Shown: in pieces, positions 23,913 through 32,430 of the stretch
Layout: each line of letters opens with the position of its first letter
Numbering within the stretch: the first letter of the stretch is position 1
Source of the DNA: JBARDN01 sp963755705
GTDB taxonomy: Bacteria > Desulfobacterota > Binatia > Binatales > Binataceae
Assembly (NCBI GenBank): GCA_963755705.1
Contig: CAVWKW010000002.1
Coordinates: 656,790-720,789, forward strand
Length of the DNA: 64,000 bases
Direction: 5' to 3'
The notes under the pieces: generated by a model
Database searches by the model: none
Seen by the model: only the letters and a program-made list of their open reading frames with translations
Told to the model about the DNA's origin: nothing
Translations under genes and position numbers: made by a program

Positions 23913-24521
23913 TTATTCGTAGGCGCGGTTGAGCCATCCGGTAAGAAAATCGCGGTCGCCATCCGGACGCTCGTCGCGCGCGAGCGCGGCCATCACGCGG
24001 TAGTAGCCTGCGGCCTCCGAGCGCGTCGCCGCCATCAGAGCCAAAGGCTCGGCCGCATGCGCGGCGGCCGCGGTTTCAGGTCCGAGGACATTGTCTTCGG
24101 TCACGCGACGGCCGACCGCCCGCAGCGCGCGCTGCAAGCATCCGATCGCGTGGGCGGGTCCGATATTCACCGCCAGATCGAACACCTTGGCGGCAATCGC
24201 GCCGGGCGCCGCCTCAAAGCCGAACGGACACCAGTAGTCGCGATAATAAATCGCGATCGCGTCAGCGCGGGTCAGATGCGCTATATCGAGCGTTGGGTAC
24301 TCGCGCGCCGAAATTCCAAAGCGGGTGATACCGCCCGGATCGTCCGGCGCAGTTTGGGTCCCGCCTTCATCCACCAGCACGCGGGTCACCGCGGCCAGGA
24401 ACTCCGGCGAATAGGATTCGGTCTGCGGCTCGGAGAGGTCGGATGCGTCGTCCACTGCAATACTCACTGCGGGCAACGCGGGCGTTGATGCGGCGTGGGT
24501 CGGGGCCGCGTAGAGGCACAA
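23913..24521 (-). CDS. GH108 family endolysin (N-acetylmuramidase)
   Basis: Phage lysozyme of glycoside hydrolase family 108, which cuts the glycan strands of peptidoglycan. The catalytic region is FLAAVTRVLVDEGG, with the catalytic Glu in EGG, followed by DPGGITRFGISAREYP; YYRDYWCPFGFEAAPGAIAA and KVFDLAVNIGPAHAIGCLQR are also typical, as is the NVLGPETAAA segment. About 45 extra residues precede the domain; the frame starts at TTG 24521 and could instead start at GTG 24464. No clear secretion signal, so it would need a holin. Domain intact. Confidence 0.85.
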   Translation of the reverse strand: MCLYAAPTHAASTPALPAVSIAVDDASDLSEPQTESYSPEFLAAVTRVLVDEGGTQTAPDDPGGITRFGISAREYPTLDIAHLTRADAIAIYYRDYWCPFGFEAAPGAIAAKVFDLAVNIGPAHAIGCLQRALRAVGRRVTEDNVLGPETAAAAHAAEPLALMAATRSEAAGYYRVMAALARDERPDGDRDFLTGWLNRAYE

Positions 24522-24559
24522 TTTAGCGCGAACGCGAAAGTTGCGTAAGGCTGAACTGT

Positions 24560-24979
24560 TCAGCCTTGTTTTTTCCCCGATAATACCTTATAGACGTACC
24601 GCTCAGTGCATCCGAGAGTTCTTGCAATTCTAGACACGCTTAGGCGTCTCTTGCGCAGCGCAATTATCTGCGCTCGACGCAACGCCCGGTCCGGATGTGC
24701 CGGGATCATCACGCGGTCTCCACCGTACAGACGCGAGAGCCTGGCCGCCGCGCCGACTCCAATCGATCGCGCGATTTGATCCCGCGACGAGACTTTGGCC
24801 GGAATATAAACCCGCCGGCCGCCGAAATCGCGCGCCAGATGCGAGGTAGCCTGGATTCCTATCACCCGCGTGATATCGCCGATAAGCGACGTGCGGCTCA
24901 GCTCGTAGCCTTCCGGCGCGGAGGCGCGTGCGGCCCGGACGAGTAGCTGAAAGAGCCTGCTCGTTCCGGCGACTCTCAC
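24560..24979 (-). CDS. Mor/C family late transcription activator
   Basis: 139-residue activator of the Mor family, which in Mu activates the middle promoter. Seen: SLIGDITRVIGIQATSHLAR, the conserved strand GGRRVYIPAK, a second strand-like copy GGDRVMIPAH, and a C-terminal helix-turn-helix RKRRLSVSRIARTLGCTERY ending VYKVLSGKKQG. The GTG at 24979 overlaps the TGA of the zinc-ribbon gene; a longer frame open upstream to 25810 is not a gene because it runs through the repressor region. Its target promoter should lie before the lysozyme gene, in the 24522-24559 gap or nearby. Confidence 0.8.
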   Translation of the reverse strand: MRVAGTSRLFQLLVRAARASAPEGYELSRTSLIGDITRVIGIQATSHLARDFGGRRVYIPAKVSSRDQIARSIGVGAAARLSRLYGGDRVMIPAHPDRALRRAQIIALRKRRLSVSRIARTLGCTERYVYKVLSGKKQG

Positions 24980-25155
24980 AGGCTGTACGCCGCGCGCAGA
25001 TTGGGCGGGATCGAACCGAGCCCGCGCTCGCGATCGTACACCACCCGCCATTTCAGCTCCGCGATTTCGGCGATGCACAGTGGACAGACTCCGCGATGCT
25101 TTGCCGCGACACCGTGGCGCACCGGTGCGCGGCACCACAGGCATTTGGTCATCCG
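24976..25155 (-). CDS. Small zinc-binding phage protein
   Basis: 59 residues from ATG 25155: MTKCLWCRAPVRHGVAAKHR, then GVCPLCIAEIAELKWRVVYD and a NLRAAYSL end. Two CxxC pairs form a zinc knuckle. Upstream in-frame ATGs at 25200 and 25251 could extend it to 74 or 91 residues. It is directly coupled to mor (GTGA overlap). No family recognised; early-region zinc proteins of this size are common in Mu-like phages. Confidence 0.5.
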   Translation of the reverse strand, partial: RMTKCLWCRAPVRHGVAAKHRGVCPLCIAEIAELKWRVVYDRERGLGSIPPNLRAAYSL

Positions 25156-25405
25156 ATCCGCCGGGCGGACGTGACGGGTGCGATGGTCCTGCTGGAGCAT
25201 GTGGATTTCCAGACGGCATTCGCCGCGAGGCTCGGGCGTGGAGGCGGACATGCGAAAGAAATTCGGGCTCGGGCTCGGCGGGGAGGAGCGGCAGCGGGAG
25301 GTCGGGCGGTTCGATGCAGGGGAAGGGCTGTGGATAATCGACGGGCGGCTCCAGTCCAAAGCTTGCTTTGCCAGTCATCCCCATGCCAAAACAGCTATTC
25401 CACAA

Positions 25406-26095
25406 ATGGTGGATATTAGTCAACACAAAGTGTTTACGAAAGAAGACGCCGAATTTCGATCCCGCCTCGCCCAGGTGCTGGCCAGGTTCGGCTCGGTCGC
25501 CGCTCTGGCGCGCGCGATCGGCGTGTCCAACAACGCGATTTACAAATGGCTGCAGGGCGACGGACAGCCCAATTTGTCCAACCTGGTGGGGCTTTCGCGC
25601 GCGGCCCGCGTCTCGATCGAATGGCTCGCCACGGGACGCGGCGCGACCGCGCGCGGGGACGGCGCCGAGCCGCGCCCGCTCGGAGAAGGCTACACGTTCA
25701 TGCCGCGCTTCGACGCGCGCGGCGGCGCGCGGGGCAAGCCCAAGTTGATGAACGATCAAATCGTGGACAGCCTGGCGCTCAGCAGCGAATGGGTGCGCAC
25801 GCGGCTGCATACGGAGCCGCGCAATCTGCTGCTAATCGAGATCGCGGGCGACTCGATGGCGCCGACGCTGAACCAAACTGACCTTGCGATAGTCGATCTT
25901 GGCGAGCCGCGTTTCAGGCGCGACGCGATCTATGTGCTGCGCCATTCCGACGAGCTGGCAGTGCGGCGCTTACAGCGGCGGCCCGACGGCAAGCTGATCA
26001 TCAAGTGCGACAATCCAGCATACGAGCCGGTGGTAGCGGCGCCGGAAACGATCGCGATCATCGGCTGCGTCATCTGGTCGGGCACGCGCCGGTAG
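25406..26095 (+). CDS. Phage repressor: HTH (XRE) plus S24 LexA-like peptidase
   Basis: 229-residue repressor transcribed away from the lytic genes. The N-terminal helix-turn-helix is FGSVAALARAIGVSNNAIYK, the C-terminal S24 domain has IEIAGDSMAPTLNQTDLAIV with the catalytic Ser in GDSM, and the general-base region RRDAIYVLRHSDELAVRRLQ with the Lys/Arg pair. Such repressors self-cleave after DNA damage and release lytic transcription. ATG 25406 places the domain about 20 residues in; an ATG at 25178 would add 76 unlikely residues. It guards the Mor-side genes, so the retained regulation is that of an inducible phage. Confidence 0.85.
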   Translation: MVDISQHKVFTKEDAEFRSRLAQVLARFGSVAALARAIGVSNNAIYKWLQGDGQPNLSNLVGLSRAARVSIEWLATGRGATARGDGAEPRPLGEGYTFMPRFDARGGARGKPKLMNDQIVDSLALSSEWVRTRLHTEPRNLLLIEIAGDSMAPTLNQTDLAIVDLGEPRFRRDAIYVLRHSDELAVRRLQRRPDGKLIIKCDNPAYEPVVAAPETIAIIGCVIWSGTRR

Positions 26096-26177
26096 AGTGC
26101 CAGAATCGCGCGTCGTGCGCGCCGCGCTGAATAAGTTCCCTCATCACCTGACCTCTACCTTACAAGTCGTCGAGGGA

Positions 26178-27242
26178 TCAGATAGGGGCGCGATCGATGC
26201 GGCGGCCGGTAGAGGCGTCGAACAAATGGAGTTTTCTTGGGGCCAGATACAAGCGATGCGTTTGGCCGGGTTCGAGGCGGCACGATGTCACCAGACAGAT
26301 CGGAATTTCAGCATTGTGCGCGAGGGTTCCGCGGACTGTGAACGAGGCGCCGGAAAACTCCACGCTTGCTACCGCGACCTCGACCGCCAGCGCCCCTTCG
26401 ATCTGATCCAGCGAAAGATCCGCGGGGCGAATTCCCGCGCGCAGCGAGGCGGGCGCATTTGCCGGGAGCTCGAGCGAATAATGCACCCCCGCGATCTCGA
26501 GGCCGCCCTCTGCGGCTCTGCGCGCGTCGAACAGATTCATCGCCGGGTCGCCGACGAACGACGCGACGAATTCAGTTTCAGGACGGTCAAATACTTCCTC
26601 GGGAGGACCGATCTGCTCGATTCGTCCTGCCCGCATCACCGCCATCCGATCGGCCAGCGCGAGCGCTTCGACCTGGTCGTGGGTGACGTAGACGAAGGTG
26701 CGTCCGGTCGCGCGTTGCAGGTTCTTGAGCTCGATTCGCAACCCAGCGCGCAGGCGCGCGTCGAGGCTCGCGAGCGCCTCGTCCATCAGCACCATCGCGG
26801 GCTCTCGCACCAGCGCGCGAGCGAGCGCGACGCGCTGCTGCTCGCCGCCGGAAAGCTCGGCGGGGCGGCGCTCGAGGCCGACGGTCAGGCCGGCCTTCGC
26901 CGCGGCTTCACGGACACGGCGATCAATTTCGGCGGCTGGTACTTTTCCAAGCCGCAGCGGGAACGCGATATTCCCGAACGCGCTCATATGCGGATAGAGC
27001 GCGAAATTCTGAAAGACCATAGCGATTCGGGCCTGGTGCGAATCGCCCGCGTCAGCGAATTCGATCGCGCCCGAGTCAGGCTGGTCGAGTCCCGCGATGA
27101 GCCGAAGCAACGTGCTCTTGCCGCATCCCGACGGGCCGAGCAGAACCAGGAACTCGCCGCTCGCAACCGTCAGCGACACCTCGCGCACTCCGCCGCCCGA
27201 GCCGAACACGCGAGTCAGGTTTTTGATCGTCAGCGCGTCCAT
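26178..27242 (-). CDS. ABC transporter ATP-binding protein, MalK/UgpC type with TOBE domain
   Basis: Cytoplasmic ATPase that powers a sugar-type ABC importer. Walker A is LLGPSGCGKSTLLRLIAGLD, Q-loop in IAMVFQNFALYPHMSAFGNI, signature AELSGGEQQRVALARALVRE, Walker B PAMVLMDEALASLDARLRAG and the switch His in FVYVTHDQVEALALAD. A C-terminal TOBE regulatory region follows from about residue 235 (ASLRAGIRPADLSLDQIEGA). It is last in an operon with two permeases and a lipoprotein binding protein. Full length. Confidence 0.9.
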   Translation of the reverse strand: MDALTIKNLTRVFGSGGGVREVSLTVASGEFLVLLGPSGCGKSTLLRLIAGLDQPDSGAIEFADAGDSHQARIAMVFQNFALYPHMSAFGNIAFPLRLGKVPAAEIDRRVREAAAKAGLTVGLERRPAELSGGEQQRVALARALVREPAMVLMDEALASLDARLRAGLRIELKNLQRATGRTFVYVTHDQVEALALADRMAVMRAGRIEQIGPPEEVFDRPETEFVASFVGDPAMNLFDARRAAEGGLEIAGVHYSLELPANAPASLRAGIRPADLSLDQIEGALAVEVAVASVEFSGASFTVRGTLAHNAEIPICLVTSCRLEPGQTHRLYLAPRKLHLFDASTGRRIDRAPI

Positions 27243-27252
27243 CGATCCGCTC

Positions 27253-28086
27253 TTAACGCGAGCCTCCGGTCACCAGGGCGGTGCGAAGCGTCGGGCCGAG
27301 CGCAATCACAACGCACACCGCCGGGATCATCATCAGCAGGGCCAGCGCGCTGGCCGGTCCGACGTTGCCGAAAACAGTATAGTAATAAAGCAGCGGCGGC
27401 AGAGTGCGATTGGTTTGCTGAAGCAGCAACGCGAAGCCGAACTCGTCCCAGCTCAGGATGAAGCACAGCACGAATGCCGCGGACAGCGCGCCGCGCACGA
27501 TTGGCAAATCTATCGTCAGGAACACGCGGACCGGCGACGCGCCGTCGAGCCATGCGGCCTCTTCGATCTCGCGCGGCACCGCGACGAAGGCGGCGTAGAG
27601 CGTCAGCGCGGCAGTCGGAATCGCGATCGCGCAGTGAATGATCGCAAGCCCGAGCGCGCTCGGGATGTCGTAAAGGCCGACCGACGCGAGCATGATCCCA
27701 GCCGGAATCGCCACCGCGATCATCGGGAGCAGGCGCACCCCCGAAACCGTGCCGAAGCCCGCGCTGCGCGCTATGCTGCCACGCGCCATCGCATACGCCA
27801 GCATCGCGCCCATCGCGGTCGCGCCCGCGGCAGAGATGACACCTACGGCAAGGCTGCGCACGATCGCGCCGCGCAGCTCGCCGACCGCAAAGACGGCCGC
27901 GAAATTTTCGCCCGTCAGATGACGCGGCAACCACACTGGCGGCCATGCGAAAGTCTCGAGTTCGGGCGTGAACGCCTGCTTGGCCAGCAGATAGATCGGC
28001 AACGCCGCGGCTGCGACCACGAGCGCGCTCACCGCGATACGCAGCGCGCCCAGAGCGCGCGGTTCGCTATTCACGACCTCGCTCAC
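27253..28086 (-). CDS. ABC transporter permease (MalG/UgpE type)
   Basis: Inner-membrane permease of 277 residues with about six helices. The EAA loop that contacts the ATPase is EIEEAAWLDGASPVRVFLTI followed by DLPIVRGALSAAFVLCFILS. GTG 28086 overlaps the TGA of the preceding permease, while the longer frame from 28215 would run deep into that gene. N-terminal segment ALRIAVSALVVAAAALPIYL is the first helix. Acts as the second half of the heterodimeric channel. Confidence 0.87.
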   Translation of the reverse strand: MSEVVNSEPRALGALRIAVSALVVAAAALPIYLLAKQAFTPELETFAWPPVWLPRHLTGENFAAVFAVGELRGAIVRSLAVGVISAAGATAMGAMLAYAMARGSIARSAGFGTVSGVRLLPMIAVAIPAGIMLASVGLYDIPSALGLAIIHCAIAIPTAALTLYAAFVAVPREIEEAAWLDGASPVRVFLTIDLPIVRGALSAAFVLCFILSWDEFGFALLLQQTNRTLPPLLYYYTVFGNVGPASALALLMMIPAVCVVIALGPTLRTALVTGGSR

Positions 28087-28934
28087 GCGCTCGCTCCGTT
28101 GTTCGACGACCACCTGCGCGCGGCGATCGCGCCGCCGAGGGCGAAGATCGTCACCACCAGCGCCAGCACCATCGCGGCCGCCATCGCAACCCGCGGCGCT
28201 TGCGCGTCGCTCCATTGCCCGTACGAGTAAGTGGACAAAACCGGAACTGCTTCCGGACCGGTCAAAACCAGCACGGTCGAAAAGATTCTGAGCGCGTCGA
28301 TTCCGCGCAGCACGGTCGCACCGACAATCGCAGGCGCCAGCATTGGCAGCGTGACGTGACGGAACGCGGCGAGTCTTCCGGCGCCGTCCAGGCGCGCGGC
28401 TTCGTAGAGCTCACGCGGGATCGTCTGCAGACCGGCCATCAGCATCAGCATGACGATCGGCGTTACGTGCCATGCGTCAACCACAGCGACCGAGATCATC
28501 GCGAGCGAGCCGCGCGGTGAGAGCCAGGCGACGCCATGCAATCCGGCCGCTTCGAGCGCGCCGTCCACATATCCGCGAGGCATCAGCAGATAGCGCGCGA
28601 TCGTCAGGATAACGATCTCGGGAATCGCAAATGGCAGAATCGCGGCGATCTCGACGATCGGGGAGCGCCGCGTGCGCGCCGTCAGCATCAGGGCGAGTCC
28701 GAGTCCGATCGCGAGTTCGAGGATCAGGCTCGCGATTGGCAGAACCAGATTGTCAACCACCGCCCGCCAGAACATCGGATCGCGCGTGAGCACCGAATAA
28801 TTTCGGAGCGAAGGCCCGTGGTAGTCGAACGACCCGACCAGACCGCCGAGGGCCGGGAGCACCAGTGTGGCGAGCATGAAGACTGCGGGAATCACGACGA
28901 ACGCGGTCCTGAGATTTCGCGCGCGCGCGTTCAT
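28083..28934 (-). CDS. ABC transporter permease (MalF/UgpA type)
   Basis: Inner-membrane permease of about 283 residues with six helices. The EAA loop is ELYEAARLDGAGRLAAFRHV followed by TLPMLAPAIVGATVLRGIDA. ATG 28934 overlaps the stop of the binding-protein gene (ATGA) and its own TGA overlaps the GTG of the next permease, so all four transporter genes are translationally linked. Intact. Confidence 0.87.
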   Translation of the reverse strand: MNARARNLRTAFVVIPAVFMLATLVLPALGGLVGSFDYHGPSLRNYSVLTRDPMFWRAVVDNLVLPIASLILELAIGLGLALMLTARTRRSPIVEIAAILPFAIPEIVILTIARYLLMPRGYVDGALEAAGLHGVAWLSPRGSLAMISVAVVDAWHVTPIVMLMLMAGLQTIPRELYEAARLDGAGRLAAFRHVTLPMLAPAIVGATVLRGIDALRIFSTVLVLTGPEAVPVLSTYSYGQWSDAQAPRVAMAAAMVLALVVTIFALGGAIAARRWSSNNGASA

Positions 28935-30142
28935 TGTTCCAGCCGCGCGCAGCATCGCGATTCATTAGTATCAGCGGCCGGCGCGGTAGCCGGTTCCGGA
29001 CTGAGTATATTTGCAAGGGCGGCTCCAGGAGCGGTCCCGCGCAGCAGCACCGCGCGAATGGCCTGTTGCCATCGATTACTCAGTTGCGGGTAGCACGCGA
29101 CTACCGGACGCGCGCGCACGTAATCACGCATCGCGGTGAACCCGGCGTAGAGTTTTGCGTCCTCGCTGCCGGCGGCGGCCGGAACTGAACCGTACCATCC
29201 GAGCTCGCGGCTGAGGCGCGCCTGCACTTCTGGCGTGAGCAGCCAGGCAAGAAACGCGCGCGCGAGCTCCGGATGCGGCGCGGAAACAGGAATGGCAAGA
29301 TAGCCGCCGCCAAGCGGAGTCGCCATCCCGTCGGGGCCGGCGGGAATCGGCGCGCTCAGATCGGCCTCGGGTGCGAGGCCCTTGGACTTCAGGTATCCGA
29401 TCGCAAAGGGCCAGTTGAAATGAATCCAGACGCTGCCGCGCGCCTGCGCCTCGAGCACCGACATTTCGCGAAACACGGCGGACTCGTCGTTCAGGTCGGG
29501 CGCGAGGAGCTGCAGAAAGCCGAACGCGCGCAGTGAGCCGCTCGATTCGGGATCGCATTCGCCGCCGCCGGCGCTCCACACGAAAGCCATCGCGTCGCAG
29601 GTGGCGCCCTCATAACGCGCGGCCTTGAACGCGAGCTTGCCCGGATGGGCGCGGGCGAAGCGCGCGAGATCGTCCCAGGTGCGCGGCGGATCGGGAACCT
29701 CGAGCCGATTATAGATCATCGCCTGCCACATCAAGCGATGCGGAATAAAATATATGTGATGATTTTCGGTTGCCGCGGCCCACGCCGCTTCGGAGAATAG
29801 AGAATGTGCGGAAGGCGGCACGAGATCGTCGAGCACGGAGACATTCGAGCGCGCCTCACCGAGCATCGCAAGGTCAAGCTCGACGAGATCAAGCGAGCCG
29901 CGCCGGCTTTGGGCCTGCACGCGCAGGGCCTGCAGGATATCGCCGTAGGACTGCGCGACGATATTGATGCGCACGTGATGAGCGGCCTCGAAGGTGGAAA
30001 CGAAATCGGCGTAGTGGGCGGCCTCTGATGGAAAGACCGCGAGCGCAAGGTTGAGTTGGCCGCGCGCCGGCTCCGCGCCGCGGCATCCGGCAAGGGCGGC
30101 CAGCGCGAGCGCGAAGCAGGCAAGTGTTAGATGACGGGTCAC
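28931..30142 (-). CDS. Sugar ABC transporter substrate-binding lipoprotein
   Basis: Family 1 type extracellular binding protein, lipid-anchored: signal ending LALAALAGC, mature start CRGAEPARGQLNLALAVFPS. Typical segments are YADFVSTFEAAHHVRINIVA, LDLVELDLAMLGEARSNVSV, RLMWQAMIYNRLEVPDPPRT and the late ELARAFLAWLLTPEVQARLS. GTG 30142 places the signal at the N-terminus; a TTG at 30175 adds eleven residues and touches the divergent start. The divergent neighbours DUF5752 and TreT suggest trehalose, maltose or glucose as ligand; this is inferred from context. Confidence 0.85.
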   Translation of the reverse strand: MTRHLTLACFALALAALAGCRGAEPARGQLNLALAVFPSEAAHYADFVSTFEAAHHVRINIVAQSYGDILQALRVQAQSRRGSLDLVELDLAMLGEARSNVSVLDDLVPPSAHSLFSEAAWAAATENHHIYFIPHRLMWQAMIYNRLEVPDPPRTWDDLARFARAHPGKLAFKAARYEGATCDAMAFVWSAGGGECDPESSGSLRAFGFLQLLAPDLNDESAVFREMSVLEAQARGSVWIHFNWPFAIGYLKSKGLAPEADLSAPIPAGPDGMATPLGGGYLAIPVSAPHPELARAFLAWLLTPEVQARLSRELGWYGSVPAAAGSEDAKLYAGFTAMRDYVRARPVVACYPQLSNRWQQAIRAVLLRGTAPGAALANILSPEPATAPAADTNESRCCARLEQ

Positions 30143-30174
30143 GATTCCTAAAACTCGCTGATGGAATATCAACA

Positions 30175-30849
30175 ATGAACGAGAGCAAGAACCTCACCAC
30201 CGCGAAGCAACCATTCGAGTTTTGCTCGCGACTCAACCTGACTCTGCTGACCGGACGCAGGGCGCACGACCTGGCCGAGATGGCCGAGAACCTGCGCAGC
30301 GTGCCCGGCTCGGTAATCTACCATCACACTCACCATTTTCTGGTGCAGCATCAACACCTTTCGCCGGAGCCGCCCAACGATTTCGCGTACTGGGTATCGA
30401 ATATCCTGCTCGACGCGCGGCTGGGCGAGGAGCTGGCGTCGATCGACGTGATGCGCTTCTCGACGATTCATGAATTGCGCGACGCGCTGGTCAGGGTCAT
30501 CGAGTCGTCGCTGGAACGCAACAGCGAAGTTCGCGCCGCGCCGCGTGGGCAGGAATTTCACTTCATGCGTTCGGTCTCGTTCGTGATGCCGACCGGGGTG
30601 CGCGCGGTTGATTTGCGCGAATTCCGCAATGCACTGACATACGCATCGCTGAGCGCGATCTCCTATCACATGTTCGACGCGCGGCTGCGGCTGGAGACGG
30701 GCGACAATGATTTCGCGGCGTGGGCCGAAGGACAACTCGGAGAGAAGGGGCTGGCCGACTCGTTGCGGACGCTCGATCCGTACACCTACACCGAAGAAGG
30801 GCTGCGGCGCCGGATGATCACCCTGGTCGAGCAGCGGTTGGGCAACTGA
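30175..30849 (+). CDS. DUF5752 family protein
   Basis: 224 residues of the DUF5752 family, which almost always lies next to TreT-type trehalose synthase genes; function unknown. Family signature: VIYHHTHHFLVQHQHLSPEP, PNDFAYWVSNILLDARLGEE, EFHFMRSVSFVMPTGVRAVD, ISYHMFDARLRLETGDNDFA and the end LDPYTYTEEGLRRRMITLVE. Only one base separates its stop from the treT ATG, so the pair is one operon. The start is 32 bases from the divergent binding-protein GTG, which leaves little space for two promoters, so regulatory sites must overlap coding ends. Confidence 0.85.
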   Translation: MNESKNLTTAKQPFEFCSRLNLTLLTGRRAHDLAEMAENLRSVPGSVIYHHTHHFLVQHQHLSPEPPNDFAYWVSNILLDARLGEELASIDVMRFSTIHELRDALVRVIESSLERNSEVRAAPRGQEFHFMRSVSFVMPTGVRAVDLREFRNALTYASLSAISYHMFDARLRLETGDNDFAAWAEGQLGEKGLADSLRTLDPYTYTEEGLRRRMITLVEQRLGN

Positions 30850-30850
30850 A

Positions 30851-32077
30851 ATGGGCGCAAAGCTTTCCGAATATATACCGATCGTGGGCGAAGGCGTGGT
30901 GCAGGAGCTGACCGTGCTCGGCGCGCGGCTGGCGGGGAAAAAAGTGGTGAACGTCAACTCGACGCGCAGCGGCGGCGGGGTGGCGGAGATCCTGCAACGG
31001 CTGATTCCGCTTTTGGGCGAGGTCGGGATCGACGCGCAGTGGGAAGTGGTCGAGGGCACCCAGGACTTTTTCGCGCTGACCAAGCATCTGCACAACGCGC
31101 TGCACGGGACTCCGCACGTCTTCACGGCCGAAGACCAGGGCGTCTTCGATCTGACCACGACCTCGAACCTGGAGCGGCTGAATCTAAACGGCGACATCAT
31201 GTTCATCCACGATCCGCAGCCCGCGGGGCTGGTGCGCAACCGCGCCGCGATTGGCGGAAAATGGATCTGGCGATGCCATATCGACTTATCGGCGCCAGCG
31301 CCGGGGGCGTGGGAATTTATCGAGCCGATGGTGCGGCAGTTCGATCTCAGCGTGTTTTCCGCGCCGCAGTTCACGCGCGCGCTGCCGATTCCACAGGTAT
31401 TGATCTCGCCGTCGATCGATCCGCTGGCGGACAAAAATCGCGAGCTCAGCCGCGGCGAAATTGACGCGGTCCTGAGCAGGCTCGGGATTCGCAGCGACAA
31501 GCCGATCGTGACGCAGATCTCACGCTTCGATCGGCTGAAGGATCCGCTCGGAGTGCTCGAGGCGTGGCAGCTCGCGCGGCGGCGGGTGGATTGCCAGCTC
31601 GTGCTCGCCGGAGGCGGCGCCAGTGACGACCCTGAAGGCGCCGAGGTTCTGCGCGAGGTGCGCGAGCGCGCAGGCAATGACGTCAACGTGCATATCCTGG
31701 ATCTTCCGCCGACCTCGCATATCGAAGTGAACGCGATCCAGAGCGCGTCGGCGGTGGTGATCCAGAAATCGTTGAAAGAAGGATTCGGACTCACAGTGTC
31801 CGAGGCGCTATGGAAATCGAAGCCGGTCATCGCAGGAGCGGCGGGCGGTATTCCACTGCAGATCACGCACAAGTATTCCGGCATTCTGACCCACACCATC
31901 GAGGGCACCGCATTCTGGATTAAGCAGCTGCTATCGGAGCCGGAATTCGCGCGGCAACTGGGGCGCAATGGGCACAATCACGTGCGTGCGAATTTTCTGC
32001 TCACGCGGCATATGCGGGACTACATGCTCGCGTTCCTGCTGCTGGATCATCCGAACGTCGATGTGATCAGACTCTGA
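30851..32077 (+). CDS. treT: Trehalose synthase TreT (GT4, NDP-glucose + glucose)
   Basis: Retaining GT4 glycosyltransferase that joins NDP-glucose and glucose to trehalose. The N-terminal domain has VVNVNSTRSGGGVAEILQRL and the donor side shows VTQISRFDRLKDPLGVLEAW, CQLVLAGGGASDDPEGAEVL and VVIQKSLKEGFGLTVSEALW (the E-x7-E type motif). HDPQPAGL and KWIWRCHIDLS are typical of TreT. Length 408 is normal. Coupled to DUF5752 and divergent from a sugar importer, it suggests import of sugar or re-uptake of trehalose combined with synthesis, as an osmolyte or carbon store. Confidence 0.88.
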   Translation: MGAKLSEYIPIVGEGVVQELTVLGARLAGKKVVNVNSTRSGGGVAEILQRLIPLLGEVGIDAQWEVVEGTQDFFALTKHLHNALHGTPHVFTAEDQGVFDLTTTSNLERLNLNGDIMFIHDPQPAGLVRNRAAIGGKWIWRCHIDLSAPAPGAWEFIEPMVRQFDLSVFSAPQFTRALPIPQVLISPSIDPLADKNRELSRGEIDAVLSRLGIRSDKPIVTQISRFDRLKDPLGVLEAWQLARRRVDCQLVLAGGGASDDPEGAEVLREVRERAGNDVNVHILDLPPTSHIEVNAIQSASAVVIQKSLKEGFGLTVSEALWKSKPVIAGAAGGIPLQITHKYSGILTHTIEGTAFWIKQLLSEPEFARQLGRNGHNHVRANFLLTRHMRDYMLAFLLLDHPNVDVIRL

Positions 32078-32095
32078 TCGCGCGGCGGTCCGCGA

Positions 32096-32353
32096 TTAGA
32101 AAATCAAACCGAGCGCGTCGCCGATCAGGCGAAACGGGAACAGAATAATTGTTCCCACGGCGTTCAGGGTCGATCCCACAACGCTATCAGGTTCGTTGGT
32201 CGTGGTGGTGGTGCTGGTGGTGCCGGCCGGCGCATCGGGGTCAGCGGGCTGAACGGTAGTGGTGGTGGTCTGCTGATCGGAACATCCGGACAGCATCGCG
32301 GGGCCCGCGAGGGTTACCGCGAGGAGCAGGATTGGAAAGGCGCGTCGGTTCAT
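32096..32353 (-). CDS. Small Thr-rich lipoprotein
   Basis: 85 residues: signal MNRRAFPILLLAVTLAGPAM with lipobox LSGC, then a Thr/Asp/Pro-rich linker (QQTTTTTVQPADPDAPAG) and a hydrophobic C-terminus (LNAVGTIILFPFRLIGDALG) that may lie on a membrane. ATG 32353 has GGAGA nine bases upstream. The longer frame start at 32431 falls inside a -24/-12 promoter match, which supports the shorter start and suggests sigma-54 control. Function unknown; probably envelope-associated. Confidence 0.65.
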   Translation of the reverse strand: MNRRAFPILLLAVTLAGPAMLSGCSDQQTTTTTVQPADPDAPAGTTSTTTTTNEPDSVVGSTLNAVGTIILFPFRLIGDALGLIF

Positions 32354-32414
32354 TGTTGGTTCTCCGTCTGCCCATTGCGTTGGTTCAGGATTTTGAGGGC
32401 CAGCTAAAGATGGG

Positions 32415-32430
32415 AGCAAAAGGTGAGCCA
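32415..32430 (-). promoter_or_regulatory. Sigma-54 (-24/-12) promoter for the Thr-rich lipoprotein
   Basis: On the minus strand TGGCTCACCTTTTGCT: GG at 32429-32428 and GC at 32417-32416 with exactly ten bases between, -12 box TTGCT. It lies about 60 bases before ATG 32353. One of four such sites between 32 and 44 kb. Confidence 0.65.

Larger units (their letters stand above)
17253..26095 (-). mobile_element. Mu-like prophage remnant lacking visible transposase, capsid and tail genes
   Basis: About 8.8 kb with Mu-like gene order read right to left: S24 repressor (divergent), zinc-ribbon, Mor activator, GH108 lysozyme, membrane proteins, spanin-like pair, small gp25/gp26-like proteins, gp27-like small terminase, an Ala-rich protein, gp28-like large terminase, Com-like zinc ribbon and gp29 (DUF935) portal. 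Between repressor and Mor there is no A/B transposase, and the element stops directly after the portal, so no protease, capsid or tail genes follow. All retained frames are open and tightly packed. Ends and target duplication could not be located, so the borders given are those of the first and last phage genes. Confidence 0.8.

Noticed and set aside
24560..25810. A 416-codon minus-strand frame covering mor and the repressor region
   Set aside because: Only its last 139 residues look like a protein (Mor); the rest is antisense to the repressor and has no family pattern. GTG 24979 with a stop overlap is a better start.
26097..27461. Plus-strand 454-codon frame opposite the ABC ATPase gene
   Set aside because: Arg-rich antisense shadow of a gene with all ATPase motifs.
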